Positions 16,994 through 24,991 of a DNA stretch of 64,000 nt are shown piece after piece. The notes beneath the pieces are model-generated. The model was not told where the DNA came from, made no database searches, and saw only the letters and a program-made list of their open reading frames with translations. Each line of letters opens with the position of its first letter. The stretch's first letter is position 1. Location: positions 1,798,001 through 1,862,000 of the forward strand of contig NZ_CP110005.1 of assembly GCF_025947225.1 (NCBI RefSeq), read 5' to 3'. A program made the translations under genes and the position numbers. The stretch comes from Flavobacterium sp. N2270. GTDB taxonomy: Bacteria > Bacteroidota > Bacteroidia > Flavobacteriales > Flavobacteriaceae.

Positions 16994-17118
16994 AACGGTC
17001 TCGTATAACCGTCAGTTACGGGTTTTAAATTACTATTTTTCGGTTAAGCACAGACGCTCGCAATTCCGAGTGGATTCGGACGTAGTCGAATCCGCCGTAA
17101 TTGCGGTTATACATTGTT
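16994..17118. repeat. S12, attC-like site between C12 and C13
   Basis: 125 bases, type found once. GTATAACCG pairs with CGGTTATAC; inner GATTCGGAC/GTCGAATC hairpin. The last codons and stop of C12 lie inside this site. Confidence 0.8.
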
Positions 17119-17391
17119 GGCAGTAGTTTTTAATTTTCTTATTTCAGTTAAAAGTTTACTTATATCTTGTTTTGCGTTTGCTATAAAGATAATATCATCC
17201 TTTGTTCCACCTGTCAATTCAATATCGTTTCCTCTTTCTGGATTTTTAAAGTCAGTACTGTTCTTGACATTAGTCATAATAAAATCCGAGCCAGAATCGT
17301 GAGTTATTCCCTCAATCATAGGAATCCAATTTCCTTTTGTGGAGTTATTTAATCGTTTTTCTATTTCCTTTAATTCTAATTCAGTTAACAT
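17107..17391 (-). CDS. C12: small cytoplasmic protein, C-terminus encoded by the site
   Basis: A 94-residue soluble protein beginning MLTELELKEIEKRLN; contains GTKDDIIFIANAKQDISKLLTEI, a pattern seen in small Bacteroidota hypothetical proteins. The reading frame passes the cassette core (GTTGGCAGTA) and stops 12 bases inside S12, so the C-terminal residues (ANNV) come from the recombination site. It is preceded by a 2-TM gene with a four-base gap; the pair may be one functional unit. Confidence 0.6.
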   Translation of the reverse strand: MLTELELKEIEKRLNNSTKGNWIPMIEGITHDSGSDFIMTNVKNSTDFKNPERGNDIELTGGTKDDIIFIANAKQDISKLLTEIRKLKTTANNV

Positions 17392-17395
17392 TTTA

Positions 17396-17641
17396 TTATT
17401 GGTTTATTTTTCTCATAAAGTATGGCTTTGTCAGATTTCTTAAAACAATGTAAATAATGATGAAACTTGAAACGATTAAAAGTCCGTTAACGCTAAAATT
17501 CTCGTCTTTCATTCCTCCGAGAAAATAAAGTAAAGCTCTAATTCCGACTAAAATGGAAAGCAAAATCATAATTCCGTAAAAGAAATTGATAGTTTTCCAT
17601 AAATATTCAAACATTATTTGCTTGTCGTATTTGTCTAACAT
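17396..17641 (-). CDS. C12: small membrane protein
   Basis: An 81-residue protein with two membrane helices (about 15-37 and 47-68) and a basic tail. First gene of a two-gene cassette. No family recognised. The next gene begins four bases after its stop, so the two are cotranslated. Confidence 0.6.
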   Translation of the reverse strand: MLDKYDKQIMFEYLWKTINFFYGIMILLSILVGIRALLYFLGGMKDENFSVNGLLIVSSFIIIYIVLRNLTKPYFMRKINQ

Positions 17642-17664
17642 TTCGGTTTTCTCAAATTACTGCC

Positions 17665-17792
17665 AACGTGTTGCCGCTTGTGGCAGTTGCGTAAATTTAT
17701 AACAAAAGATTACAAGTACAAAACTCCTCATGGAATTTTCGGAGAAAATTCCGAACACAAGCCAAGCCTAGCAATTGCAACAAACGGCTGTT
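17665..17792. repeat. S11, attC-like site between C11 and C12
   Basis: 128 bases, type A with the same boxes as S6, S14 and S15. Confidence 0.85.
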
Positions 17793-17804
17793 ACCAGCAG
17801 TAAT

Positions 17805-18341
17805 TTATTCATATTGTGTTGAGAATTTTTTTGTTTTTAAATTATATTCAAATATAAACATATTTGCGTCAAACCAGAATCCAGAACCTTCTCCAGATTG
17901 ATTTAATATTCTTTTTTTCAAGTTATAAGGATTCGATTTCGTAAGGTTAAAAATTACGCAATGAGCTATGCTATCATGTTTTGAATCTAATAAACCAAAG
18001 AATTGTTTATCATAAAATTTCAAATCCTTTTTGAGAATTGAATAATCTTGAGTTTCCTTCTGATAAGAAGTAATAAGTGATTCGTAATTTTCTACAAATA
18101 GACTGTCAATAGTTCTAACAGTTTTCTCATTTAGAGTAAAAACACCTTTCACTTTGTCAGAATGAGTGAAAACTCCTTTGCTATAGTTTGCAGGGAATAT
18201 TATTCCCTTTCCGTGACCTAATTCAATAATTTTTATTTCAGAAATAGTTTCTGAAACTTTCGAGTTTTCTACTTTCTTTTCTTTTTTGGAGCAAGAAATG
18301 AAAAATAAAAAGATTAAGAATATTTTATATATGTCTTTCAT
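17805..18341 (-). CDS. C11: lipoprotein of unknown function
   Basis: A 178-residue lipoprotein starting at MKDIYKIFLIFLFFISCSKK (lipid at Cys17); a longer frame to 18395 would read through site S10 and is rejected. The mature part holds IKIIELGHGKGIIFPANYSKG, a helical middle and a C-terminal beta part. Family not recognised. Core GTTACCAGCA. Confidence 0.7.
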   Translation of the reverse strand: MKDIYKIFLIFLFFISCSKKEKKVENSKVSETISEIKIIELGHGKGIIFPANYSKGVFTHSDKVKGVFTLNEKTVRTIDSLFVENYESLITSYQKETQDYSILKKDLKFYDKQFFGLLDSKHDSIAHCVIFNLTKSNPYNLKKRILNQSGEGSGFWFDANMFIFEYNLKTKKFSTQYE

Positions 18342-18366
18342 TACTAATTTTCGGACTATTGCTGGT

Positions 18367-18496
18367 AACGTTTTGCAGCTAGAAACAGTTTGCAAGAATT
18401 GTTACTAACTATAACAAATATAGAACAAAAACTGGAAAATCCGACAGGATTTTCCAAAAGTTGACCAAGCAATGCAAATTGTTTTTAGGTGCTGTT
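18367..18496. repeat. S10, attC-like site between C10 and C11, with -7 box
   Basis: 130 bases. GCA-g-CTA pairs with TAG-g-TGC; inner hairpin GGAAAATCC/GGATTTTCC. Minus-strand TATATTTG at 18415-18422, 74 bases before the C11 start. Confidence 0.85.
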
Positions 18497-18850
18497 GTGC
18501 TTAGTAGCTGTTTTAATTCAGACTGCGTCAATTCGGAACGAATTTATGTATGCTGAATTCAAACATTTAAAAGTAAAAAAGATATTTAAGCGAACTTTTT
18601 GACACAATTCGGTTTTTTATTTAGCACAAAATATGCTTGATAAATCGATTTGTTATATTCAAAATTTCAGCACAAAATTCGGCAAATTTTTAGGTACAAT
18701 TCGGTTTTCTGATTATACTATTTTGCAATAAATATACTTGAAAAAGCATTTCGTTCTTTTCAAGAAATCAACAAAAAATCACACGAATTTTATTGTTTAA
18801 AATCTGATTATTTTCTTTTTATACGGAAATTCGGAGCTATTGAGCACAAC
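18494..18850 (-). other. C10: cassette without an ORF
   Basis: A 357-base unit bounded like the others (GTTGTGCTTA at the left, TGAGCACAAC at the right, one mismatch at position 9) but with no ORF over about 20 codons on the minus strand. It contains the heptamer AATTCGG five times on the plus strand (18530, 18606, 18676, 18698, 18828), two of them within a longer repeated phrase ACAATTCGGTTTT. It could carry a small RNA, regulatory repeats or a decayed gene. Confidence 0.7.
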
Positions 18851-18974
18851 GTTTCGCAGCTACAAGAAGTTGCGTACTTCATTCACTGACAATTACAAAT
18901 ATAACCAAAACTTTGATTCAACAATTACCATTTCTGATAAATCCCATACCTAGCAATTTCTTGTAACTGCTGTT
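18848..18974. repeat. S9, attC-like site between C9 and C10, with -7 box
   Basis: 127 bases. GCAG-c-TACAAGAA pairs with TTCTTGTA-a-CTGC, one of the longest boxes. Minus-strand TATATTTG at 18896-18903 would transcribe the ORF-less cassette C10. Confidence 0.85.
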
Positions 18975-18985
18975 AGCAGATGGTT

Positions 18986-19876
18986 TTATTCTAAAATCCA
19001 TTTTATTAGATTTTCTCTTTCTACAATATTCCAAGAATGTGGATGTTTTTGGCCATTTGCTCTAATTCCACGATTTTCAGTTTTGATAAACTCGGTTTTT
19101 TTGCTTCCTAACTTGATTAAAGCATTATAAGTTTTTTCAAGTTTATAAGAATTTAGTTCTTCGTATGTTCGGTTTTTATTTTTCTTTTGCCATTCCAAGT
19201 TAGGCTCACAATAAAATCTTGTTTTAATATTTTTTAAATGTTCAATATTGTTTGTGGAATTGCAAGAAATTAGAAATGGAGAAATAGTTTTGTATTTTTC
19301 AATATTCTCACTTGGTATTCCAATTTCATTTTCAAACAATTTTATTAAAAATTTTCCTTCTTCAACAGCTTCTGCATCTACATTTTTCTTTAAGTCGCTT
19401 TTTGCCCCTTTATAAAGTTCTTCCAAATCCAAAGGAGAATCAACTATAAAAGTACCTTTTGGTTGAATACTATTTTTTGATTTAATCAAAAAGTTAGAAA
19501 GAACAAGTGATAAATTTCCACCACTTGAGAAACCTCCAATAAAGATATTTTCTTTTTCTACTTTGTTTTTTTTAAGAATTGTATTTAACAATTCCGCATA
19601 TTCTGTTTTTTCAGATTCCTTTAGAAACAATTTTTGATTTATATTTAAAAGGAGAGTTGTTATGCCTTCTTTTTCAATATCTTTTAAAAATTTTGCCTCT
19701 GTTTTAGTGTTTTCTATGTCGCAAGGAAAACAAGGAAATAGTATTAAAATAGCTTTTTGTTCACTTGCAATTTTTAACTCATAATTTTCGCCTTTTATGA
19801 TTTTAGTCTCATTATTTTTAGCTTTACAATTCACTAATAAAATAGATATTAGAATTATGAGAATATTTTTTTTCAT
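18986..19876 (-). CDS. C9: alpha/beta hydrolase-like lipoprotein
   Basis: A 296-residue lipoprotein (ILIILISILLVNCKAK, lipid at Cys17). It has the nucleophile-elbow-like IFIGGFSSGG near residues 111-120 and HPHSWNIVERENLIKWILE at the end (a plausible catalytic histidine region), so an esterase or peptidase-like hydrolase is likely. It is related to the C1 product over the whole length: both share GGFxxGG, a YxGAK motif, an EPxxxW motif and the HPxSWxI end. Core GTTAGCAGAT. Confidence 0.75.
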   Translation of the reverse strand: MKKNILIILISILLVNCKAKNNETKIIKGENYELKIASEQKAILILFPCFPCDIENTKTEAKFLKDIEKEGITTLLLNINQKLFLKESEKTEYAELLNTILKKNKVEKENIFIGGFSSGGNLSLVLSNFLIKSKNSIQPKGTFIVDSPLDLEELYKGAKSDLKKNVDAEAVEEGKFLIKLFENEIGIPSENIEKYKTISPFLISCNSTNNIEHLKNIKTRFYCEPNLEWQKKNKNRTYEELNSYKLEKTYNALIKLGSKKTEFIKTENRGIRANGQKHPHSWNIVERENLIKWILE

Positions 19877-19925
19877 TCTATTGATTTTCTTGTTTTTACG
19901 TTCTGTTTTTTTTTAACTATCTGCT

Positions 19926-20055
19926 AACGTTCTGCGGCTTGCTCACAGTGGCGTTGCACCAACACCAAGCCATTACAAATATAACAAAACATTCCATTCA
20001 GCAGCGGATTTTCCGTAGGAAAATCCGGAAGTAGCCATTGAAGCAAACCGCTGTT
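19926..20055. repeat. S8, attC-like site between C8 and C9, with -7 box
   Basis: 130 bases. GCGG-c-TTGC pairs with GCAA-a-CCGC; inner hairpin GGATTTTCC/GGAAAATCC. Minus-strand TATATTTG at 19976-19983, 100 bases before C9. Confidence 0.85.
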
Positions 20056-20066
20056 AGTAGAAGGCT

Positions 20067-20582
20067 TTATTTTTTTAAAATTGCTTTTCCATTAAATAGT
20101 TTATGCTCTGAATAAATTGTAATTCCGAGTATTTTCCATTCCATAATTCCATTCACGATGTAATTACAATAGTTTTTGTCTTTCTCTTTATCGATATCAA
20201 TATTCTCAACATTCCAATTTGTTCCACTTATGAATCCAGCTCTACTACAATTTGCATTCAGAATTACATATTCATTTTCTTTTTCACCTACAAGAATTGA
20301 TAGTCCAATATCTGAAGCTAAATTATTTTCTAATTTGATTTCTTTAAAAAACGAATTTCCATCAAATGCTTTTTTAGGATTTGATTGGTTAAGAAAATCA
20401 ATATTTTTATCGGCTAAATTTTTTTCATTTGGTTTTGACATAAATGATAATAAGCCTATAACAAAAATCAGGGATGCAAAAACTCCTATCTTTTCTTTAA
20501 TTATTTTTACTGATTTAAAGCATATTACAATAAAATAAATAAGTAAAAATCCATTAAATATTCCCCAAATTAATTCAAACAT
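20067..20582 (-). CDS. C8: membrane-anchored protein of unknown function
   Basis: A 171-residue protein with two N-terminal hydrophobic segments (about 3-23 and 32-51) followed by a soluble domain of about 115 residues with FKEIKLENNLASDIGLS and EWKILGITIYSEHKLFNGKA. The topology suggests a small domain anchored in the cytoplasmic membrane. Family not recognised. Core GTTAGTAGAA. Confidence 0.65.
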   Translation of the reverse strand: MFELIWGIFNGFLLIYFIVICFKSVKIIKEKIGVFASLIFVIGLLSFMSKPNEKNLADKNIDFLNQSNPKKAFDGNSFFKEIKLENNLASDIGLSILVGEKENEYVILNANCSRAGFISGTNWNVENIDIDKEKDKNYCNYIVNGIMEWKILGITIYSEHKLFNGKAILKK

Positions 20583-20630
20583 AATTTTTGTTTTTAAATG
20601 ATTCTTCTTTGTTATCCCAAGCTTTCTACT

Positions 20631-20758
20631 AACGTCCTGCAGCTAGCCTTCAGTGGCGATGATTTAGAACTGTACAACACAAATATAGACAAACTTTGGA
20701 AAATCCGAAGGATTTTCCAGACAAAAACTGCACCAAGCCATTGAGGCTAACTGCTGTT
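20631..20758. repeat. S7, attC-like site between C7 and C8, with -7 box
   Basis: 128 bases. GCAG-c-TAGCC pairs with GGCTA-a-CTGC; inner hairpin GGAAAATCC/GGATTTTCC. Minus-strand TATATTTG at 20680-20687, 98 bases before C8. Confidence 0.85.
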
Positions 20759-20773
20759 GTACACAGTATTTAT

Positions 20774-21223
20774 TTAACAATTCAATTCAGAATTATTAAG
20801 GTGTAATTTTTTATCTCCATAAAAGACAAACCAATCTACAATTCGGTCGCCAATTCTATCAAATATGTCATCTTCCAAATATGGTTGATTTTCAATATTT
20901 ATTTTATCTAAATCAGCATTAATTTGCTTAATAGTTTCTATATCAAATATTTTCTCATCAATTAGCTTTTCTCTCAGATATGCTACTAATAATTTATGGC
21001 AATTGTTATTAAAATTTCCGTTTCCATTTCGGTGTGCTTCGTCACGTAATTTCTCAATAGCTCTTAATAATTCACCTTGAACAGTTTTTGCTTGTCCAGA
21101 TTTAGGCACAAAGTTTTGCCATATAAATTTCCCTTTTTCTAAATATTCTGCTTGTGTCATTTCTTTCGTTTTCTCACAATTTGATAATAACAGAATTAGG
21201 ATTATGTATAAAGTTTTTCTCAT
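20774..21223 (-). CDS. C7: small lipoprotein of unknown function
   Basis: A 149-residue lipoprotein (LYIILILLLSNCEKT, lipid at Cys16). The mature part is helical with an E/K-rich stretch EMTQAEYLEKGKF and a helix DDIFDRIGDRIVDWFVFYG. Family not recognised. Core GTTGTACACA. Confidence 0.7.
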   Translation of the reverse strand: MRKTLYIILILLLSNCEKTKEMTQAEYLEKGKFIWQNFVPKSGQAKTVQGELLRAIEKLRDEAHRNGNGNFNNNCHKLLVAYLREKLIDEKIFDIETIKQINADLDKINIENQPYLEDDIFDRIGDRIVDWFVFYGDKKLHLNNSELNC

Positions 21224-21232
21224 ATTGTGTAC

Positions 21233-21360
21233 AACGTGTTGCCGCTTGTGGCAGTTGCGTAAATTTATAACAAAAGTTTACAAGTACAAAACTCCTCGTA
21301 GAATTTTCGGAGAAAATTCCGAACACAAGCCAAGCCTAGCAATTGCTACAAACGGCTGTT
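21233..21360. repeat. S6, attC-like site between C6 and C7
   Basis: 128 bases, type A, with the same boxes and inner AATTTTCGG/CCGAA-type hairpin as S5, S11, S14 and S15. Confidence 0.85.
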
Positions 21361-21372
21361 AGCAGTGGTTTT

Positions 21373-21771
21373 TTAACTCCAACTCATTCGGATTGTGACC
21401 TTTTCTTTTTCAACACTTACTTTTCCACCAAGTGATTCATTTTCGCCCGGAAAAACTTCGTAAGTTTTGTTTACTCCTTTTATTTTTGGTTTACTTTTTT
21501 TAAGTCTCTTACTATTAAGAATCCAATTTTCAATTTGCTTTTCATCAGCTTTAAATTCAATAGTAAAAGTTCGGGTAAACATACTTCCTGATTTTTCAAC
21601 GCTAAGATTTTCTACTTCTTTCGGCAGTTCTGCTAAACCGCCCCAATTTAATGTCGTTTTAATCGCTTCTGCTTTTTGCCAAGGAAAAACAATGCTTGAG
21701 AAAAAGTTCAAATAGCCGAAAATCAAAAGAACGAATAGGAGAGAAGCTAGTATTTTAATTGTCTTTTTCAT
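21373..21771 (-). CDS. C6: small membrane-anchored protein
   Basis: A 132-residue protein with an N-terminal membrane segment (about 6-28) and a soluble beta-rich domain with MFTRTFTIEFKADEKQIENW and the end GKVSVEKEKVTIRMSW. The hydrophobic segment could also be an uncleaved signal. Family not recognised. Core GTTAGCAGTG. Confidence 0.65.
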   Translation of the reverse strand: MKKTIKILASLLFVLLIFGYLNFFSSIVFPWQKAEAIKTTLNWGGLAELPKEVENLSVEKSGSMFTRTFTIEFKADEKQIENWILNSKRLKKSKPKIKGVNKTYEVFPGENESLGGKVSVEKEKVTIRMSWS

Positions 21772-21809
21772 TAACTAAAAATTTTCTTTTCTGAGGCAAA
21801 ATCACTGCT

Positions 21810-21967
21810 AACGTGTTGCCGCTTGTGGCAGTTGCGTAAATTTATGACAAAAGATTACAAGTACAAAACTCCTCGTGGAATTTTCGGAGACTCGAGCACT
21901 TTGTGCGAACTGGCGAAGCAAAATTCCGAACACACACCGAGCCTAGCAATTGCTACAAACGGCTGTT
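21810..21967. repeat. S5, attC-like site between C5 and C6, with 30-base insertion
   Basis: 158 bases, type A but with 30 additional bases (21891-21920) between TTTTCGGAGA and AAATTCCGAAC in the loop. The insert contains GCACTTTGTGC, a small hairpin of its own. Boxes at both ends are unchanged. The C5 reading frame ends inside it. Confidence 0.85.
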
Positions 21968-22665
21968 ACCTGCTGGCTTTTATTCGGTCGTGATAAATTC
22001 GATAAAGCCAAAAGTCCTCCAACTGCTAATATTGCTCCTCCAACAAAAGGAAATCCAGCACCAACTAAATCTGCCATATTAGATGAAAAAAGAAATGGCA
22101 AACAGAATATCATTCCAAAAATACCAGCTGCTATTGAAGCAAAAGCTCCAAATTTAGTAACTCGTTTCATATCAAATATTGTTTTATGTTCAAATTCTGG
22201 TTTTAATAATTCAGCTCTTAATTCAGTTAGATTTCGAGTTGCATACTTTTCGATTGTCCATTCCGAAATTCCGATAGAGTTCTTCCCTTTTTTAAAGTCC
22301 GAATAAAAAGTACGCCACAAGTCTGGAAGTAAAATTGCTCCGAAAAACAGAATGGCAAATGAAGGAATAGAATAATTTCCATTTCCAACCATAAAAGCTT
22401 GCATTCGGATTTCGTCTTCAGCTGTCATTTGGTAGTTAAGTAAAACGTGTTTCAAATCATGGCTTTCATATTTGGGCACTAATGTCAAACTATGACTGTC
22501 AAGACAATTTGCAATTTCCTTTCCTAAAGTACCGTTTTTAAGATTTCTTAATTCATTAACTTGTTTATGGTACTTATCCATTTCACTGAAGCACTCAATT
22601 GTCTTAACGGATGTGTCAAATGAAATTTTGATTATTCGTCTAGCTATTTTCTGTAAAATATTCAT
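21943..22665 (-). CDS. C5: membrane protein whose C-terminus is encoded by the site
   Basis: A 240-residue protein starting at MNILQKIARR (22663-22665; a longer frame reads through S4). The N-terminal part is soluble and helical (KYHKQVNELRNLKNG); hydrophobic segments lie about 112-130, 177-198 and 208-228. The frame has no stop before the cassette core and ends with SQQVTAVCSNC, whose last residues are encoded by site S5; the stop is a TAG in the arm. Family not recognised. Core GTTACCTGC, shared with C1. Confidence 0.6.
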   Translation of the reverse strand: MNILQKIARRIIKISFDTSVKTIECFSEMDKYHKQVNELRNLKNGTLGKEIANCLDSHSLTLVPKYESHDLKHVLLNYQMTAEDEIRMQAFMVGNGNYSIPSFAILFFGAILLPDLWRTFYSDFKKGKNSIGISEWTIEKYATRNLTELRAELLKPEFEHKTIFDMKRVTKFGAFASIAAGIFGMIFCLPFLFSSNMADLVGAGFPFVGGAILAVGGLLALSNLSRPNKSQQVTAVCSNC

Positions 22666-22694
22666 TTGCGTATTTTTTTGTTCAGCTTGCAGGT

Positions 22695-22824
22695 AACGTT
22701 TTGCAGCTAAAAGAAGTGGCGACGAGCCAAGACCAAGCCAAAACAAATATAACGCAAACTTTTGAATTTTCGGAGAAAATTCGGAAGTATGCCCTTGCTT
22801 AAGCCATTACTTTTAACTGCTGTT
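22695..22824. repeat. S4, attC-like site between C4 and C5, with -7 box
   Basis: 130 bases. GCAG-c-TAAAAG pairs with CTTTTA-a-CTGC; almost identical to S2. Minus-strand TATATTTG at 22744-22751, 79 bases before the C5 start. Confidence 0.85.
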
Positions 22825-22836
22825 ATGCGTGGTTTT

Positions 22837-23301
22837 TTATTTTACGATTCTTTTGTCCGCAATAAGGTTTCCACTTCCATAAATGGAGTTTTTAAATTCA
22901 AGTGCAGTTTTGTTATTAATGATTGGTTTGAAAACATAATTATTAGTGTCTTTTCTCACTGTGGATTCATACACATAAGCAGCATTAGTTTTTCTTTTTA
23001 CTTCTAACGTGTCATAAAAAGAAGGATTTTTTTCTTGTGAAAACAAAACTTTATCCTCATCATTATACGCAACAAAAAAAAATTCTCCAGTATATTTTTG
23101 GCCTATTTTCAATTCTTTGTTTTCTGCAGGAATATGCCTAACAAATACATGATCAAATATGTATTTAGTTTTCAACGTATTAAGAACTGTCATTAAGCTA
23201 TCGTTTGTTTTTTGTAATTCAGTTGCTCTTTTTGATAGTTCAGTATTTTCATTACAACTCATTATAATGAAACTAAGAGAAATAATAATTATTTTCTTCA
23301 T
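22837..23301 (-). CDS. C4: lipoprotein with coiled coil
   Basis: A 154-residue lipoprotein (IIIISLSFIIMSCNEN, lipid at Cys16). Residues about 20-45 form a short coiled coil (LSKRATELQKTNDSLMTVL), followed by a beta-rich domain with LKIGQKYTGEFFFVAYNDE. Could be a small envelope adaptor; family not recognised. Core GTTATGCGTG. Confidence 0.7.
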   Translation of the reverse strand: MKKIIIISLSFIIMSCNENTELSKRATELQKTNDSLMTVLNTLKTKYIFDHVFVRHIPAENKELKIGQKYTGEFFFVAYNDEDKVLFSQEKNPSFYDTLEVKRKTNAAYVYESTVRKDTNNYVFKPIINNKTALEFKNSIYGSGNLIADKRIVK

Positions 23302-23357
23302 ATAATATGTTTATTAATTTTAATATTACTGTTTGTTCGTTCGACAAAATCACGCAT

Positions 23358-23481
23358 AACGTTTCGCAGCTACAGGAAGTTGGCGATTTCGAAGCACTAA
23401 ACTGTCTGCCAGCACTACACTTGATACGAAGCACAAAACTTCATTTAACCACTGAACCGCCAATTTTTTGTAGGTGCTGTT
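23358..23481. repeat. S3, attC-like site between C3 and C4
   Basis: 124 bases. GCA-g-CTAC pairs with GTAG-g-TGC, then TTGGC/GCCAA further in. No TAnnTTTG box inside. Confidence 0.85.
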
Positions 23482-23492
23482 ACAAGCTGGGC

Positions 23493-24539
23493 TTATTGTC
23501 CTGTCAGCCATTTGAAAACATAATTTGCAACTATTCCTGTCAAAATACTTATAGCAATTGAAGCCCAAAACCAATAAACTTTTCTTTCGCTTTTCTTAAC
23601 TTGTAAGTCTCTGTTTTTCTTTGCTTCTCTAGTTAATACTAGATAGCTTTTGGTTTTATTGTCTGCTTGTGATTCAACCCAAACACCCAAGATTATTGCG
23701 ATAAAAATGGATACAACAATGAATAATAAACTTTTAAGGAAAAATAAATTTTGGTTGTTTTGTGCAATATAGTTTAACAAATAGTCAATTTTTCCATCTA
23801 TAACGGTTGTGTTTTTCACAAACTCCGTTACATTGTTAATCTCGCTTATATTGAATGACCGTGTGTAGAAAAATATACCGACTAGCGAACTAATTAAAAA
23901 TAACAATCCCGTAAACAGTCCAATTCGTTCACTTCTTCGTCTAACAAATTCTTTCAATTTCGAGCAAGGCGTCAAAATTGAATTAATTTGATTCGTAATT
24001 AAAGATTCAATGTCTGCTCCCCAAGTTCTTGCTGTATGCTTAATAATTATGCGAAACTGTCCGTAACTTGGAAAAATTACAGGAATATCGTCATCTTCAA
24101 TCACGTTTCTTTGTGGAGTAGAAACTATCATCAATTCGATTTCTTGCTTCTCAGGCACATTTTTGTCTGCAAATTGAATTAAATAAGCCCAAGTCATTCT
24201 TACTGCTTCGGAAATTACCGGTTTCACTTCATTGTACGTGACTAATTCTTCATATGAACTCAATAAAACAGAAGATTCATCCGAATAGTAAATTTGAGTT
24301 TTCAGATGAACGAGTTTTCCGTTATTCTGCTGAGTAATTCTTTGATTTATTAAGTCGTGAAAATTTTGTAAGTCCTTTAAATGTACTTCGAAATTACCCT
24401 TTATTCTTTTTGTAATGGTTTGCGGTGTTCCAAGAAGTCCTTTTATGAATTCCTTAAATTGGTCTTCATTAAAAGGTAGAGTTAAATACCCTTTTTGAAA
24501 GTCTTGAACCTGTCCTACTTCAGAGTTTTTCTTTTCCAT
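23493..24539 (-). CDS. C3: membrane protein with large soluble domain
   Basis: A 348-residue protein: an N-terminal soluble domain of about 200 residues (with NEDQFKEFIKGLLGTPQTI and VHLKTQIYYSDESSVLLSSY), then hydrophobic helices near 206-226, 262-284 and 325-345. The three-helix C-terminal layout suggests a membrane-bound protein with a cytoplasmic domain. Family not recognised. It is among the largest cassette genes. Core GTTACAAGC with position 10 also mismatched. Confidence 0.65.
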   Translation of the reverse strand: MEKKNSEVGQVQDFQKGYLTLPFNEDQFKEFIKGLLGTPQTITKRIKGNFEVHLKDLQNFHDLINQRITQQNNGKLVHLKTQIYYSDESSVLLSSYEELVTYNEVKPVISEAVRMTWAYLIQFADKNVPEKQEIELMIVSTPQRNVIEDDDIPVIFPSYGQFRIIIKHTARTWGADIESLITNQINSILTPCSKLKEFVRRRSERIGLFTGLLFLISSLVGIFFYTRSFNISEINNVTEFVKNTTVIDGKIDYLLNYIAQNNQNLFFLKSLLFIVVSIFIAIILGVWVESQADNKTKSYLVLTREAKKNRDLQVKKSERKVYWFWASIAISILTGIVANYVFKWLTGQ

Positions 24540-24587
24540 TAATTTTGTTTTTATTTATTTCGTTGGTTGTCTGTTAGCCTTGCTTGT

Positions 24588-24716
24588 AACGTTTTGCAGC
24601 TAAAAGAAGTGGCGACGAGCCAAAACCAAGCCAAACAAATATAACGCAAACTTTTGAATTTTCGGAGAAAATTCGAAAGTATGCCCTTGCCTAAGCCATT
24701 GCTTTTAACTGCTGTT
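24588..24716. repeat. S2, attC-like site between C2 and C3, with -7 box
   Basis: 129 bases. Same type as S4. Minus-strand TATATTTG at 24636-24643, 97 bases before C3. Confidence 0.85.
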
Positions 24717-24739
24717 GTAACACGTTTTTATTTATTAAA

Positions 24740-24985
24740 TTACTTTTTTGTTTTTTCTCTGATTAACTGAAAAGTCAGAATTATAATAATTCCTATTCCG
24801 ATTATCAATAATCCATATTTCAATAATCCAGTTAGAAATAATGTAGGAAATCCATCATAACGAAACTTACTCATTTTTTCTACGAGATTTGAAATCACGT
24901 TGGTATTCTCCAAAAAGAAATAGCAGACAATACATATTAAACCAATAATATATAGTCGTAAAATATTTAATTTTTTTTTACTCAT
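24740..24985 (-). CDS. C2: small membrane protein
   Basis: An 81-residue protein with two membrane helices (about 8-28 and 52-74) and a basic C-terminus. It is the second gene of the C2 cassette, starting six bases after its partner. Shape and size resemble the membrane protein of C12. Family not recognised. Confidence 0.6.
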   Translation of the reverse strand: MSKKKLNILRLYIIGLICIVCYFFLENTNVISNLVEKMSKFRYDGFPTLFLTGLLKYGLLIIGIGIIIILTFQLIREKTKK

Positions 24986-24991
24986 CTACAG

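Noticed and set aside
18342..18395. Longer start for the C11 lipoprotein
   Set aside because: It would read through the palindromic site S10 before the signal peptide; the ATG at 18341 gives a normal lipoprotein signal.
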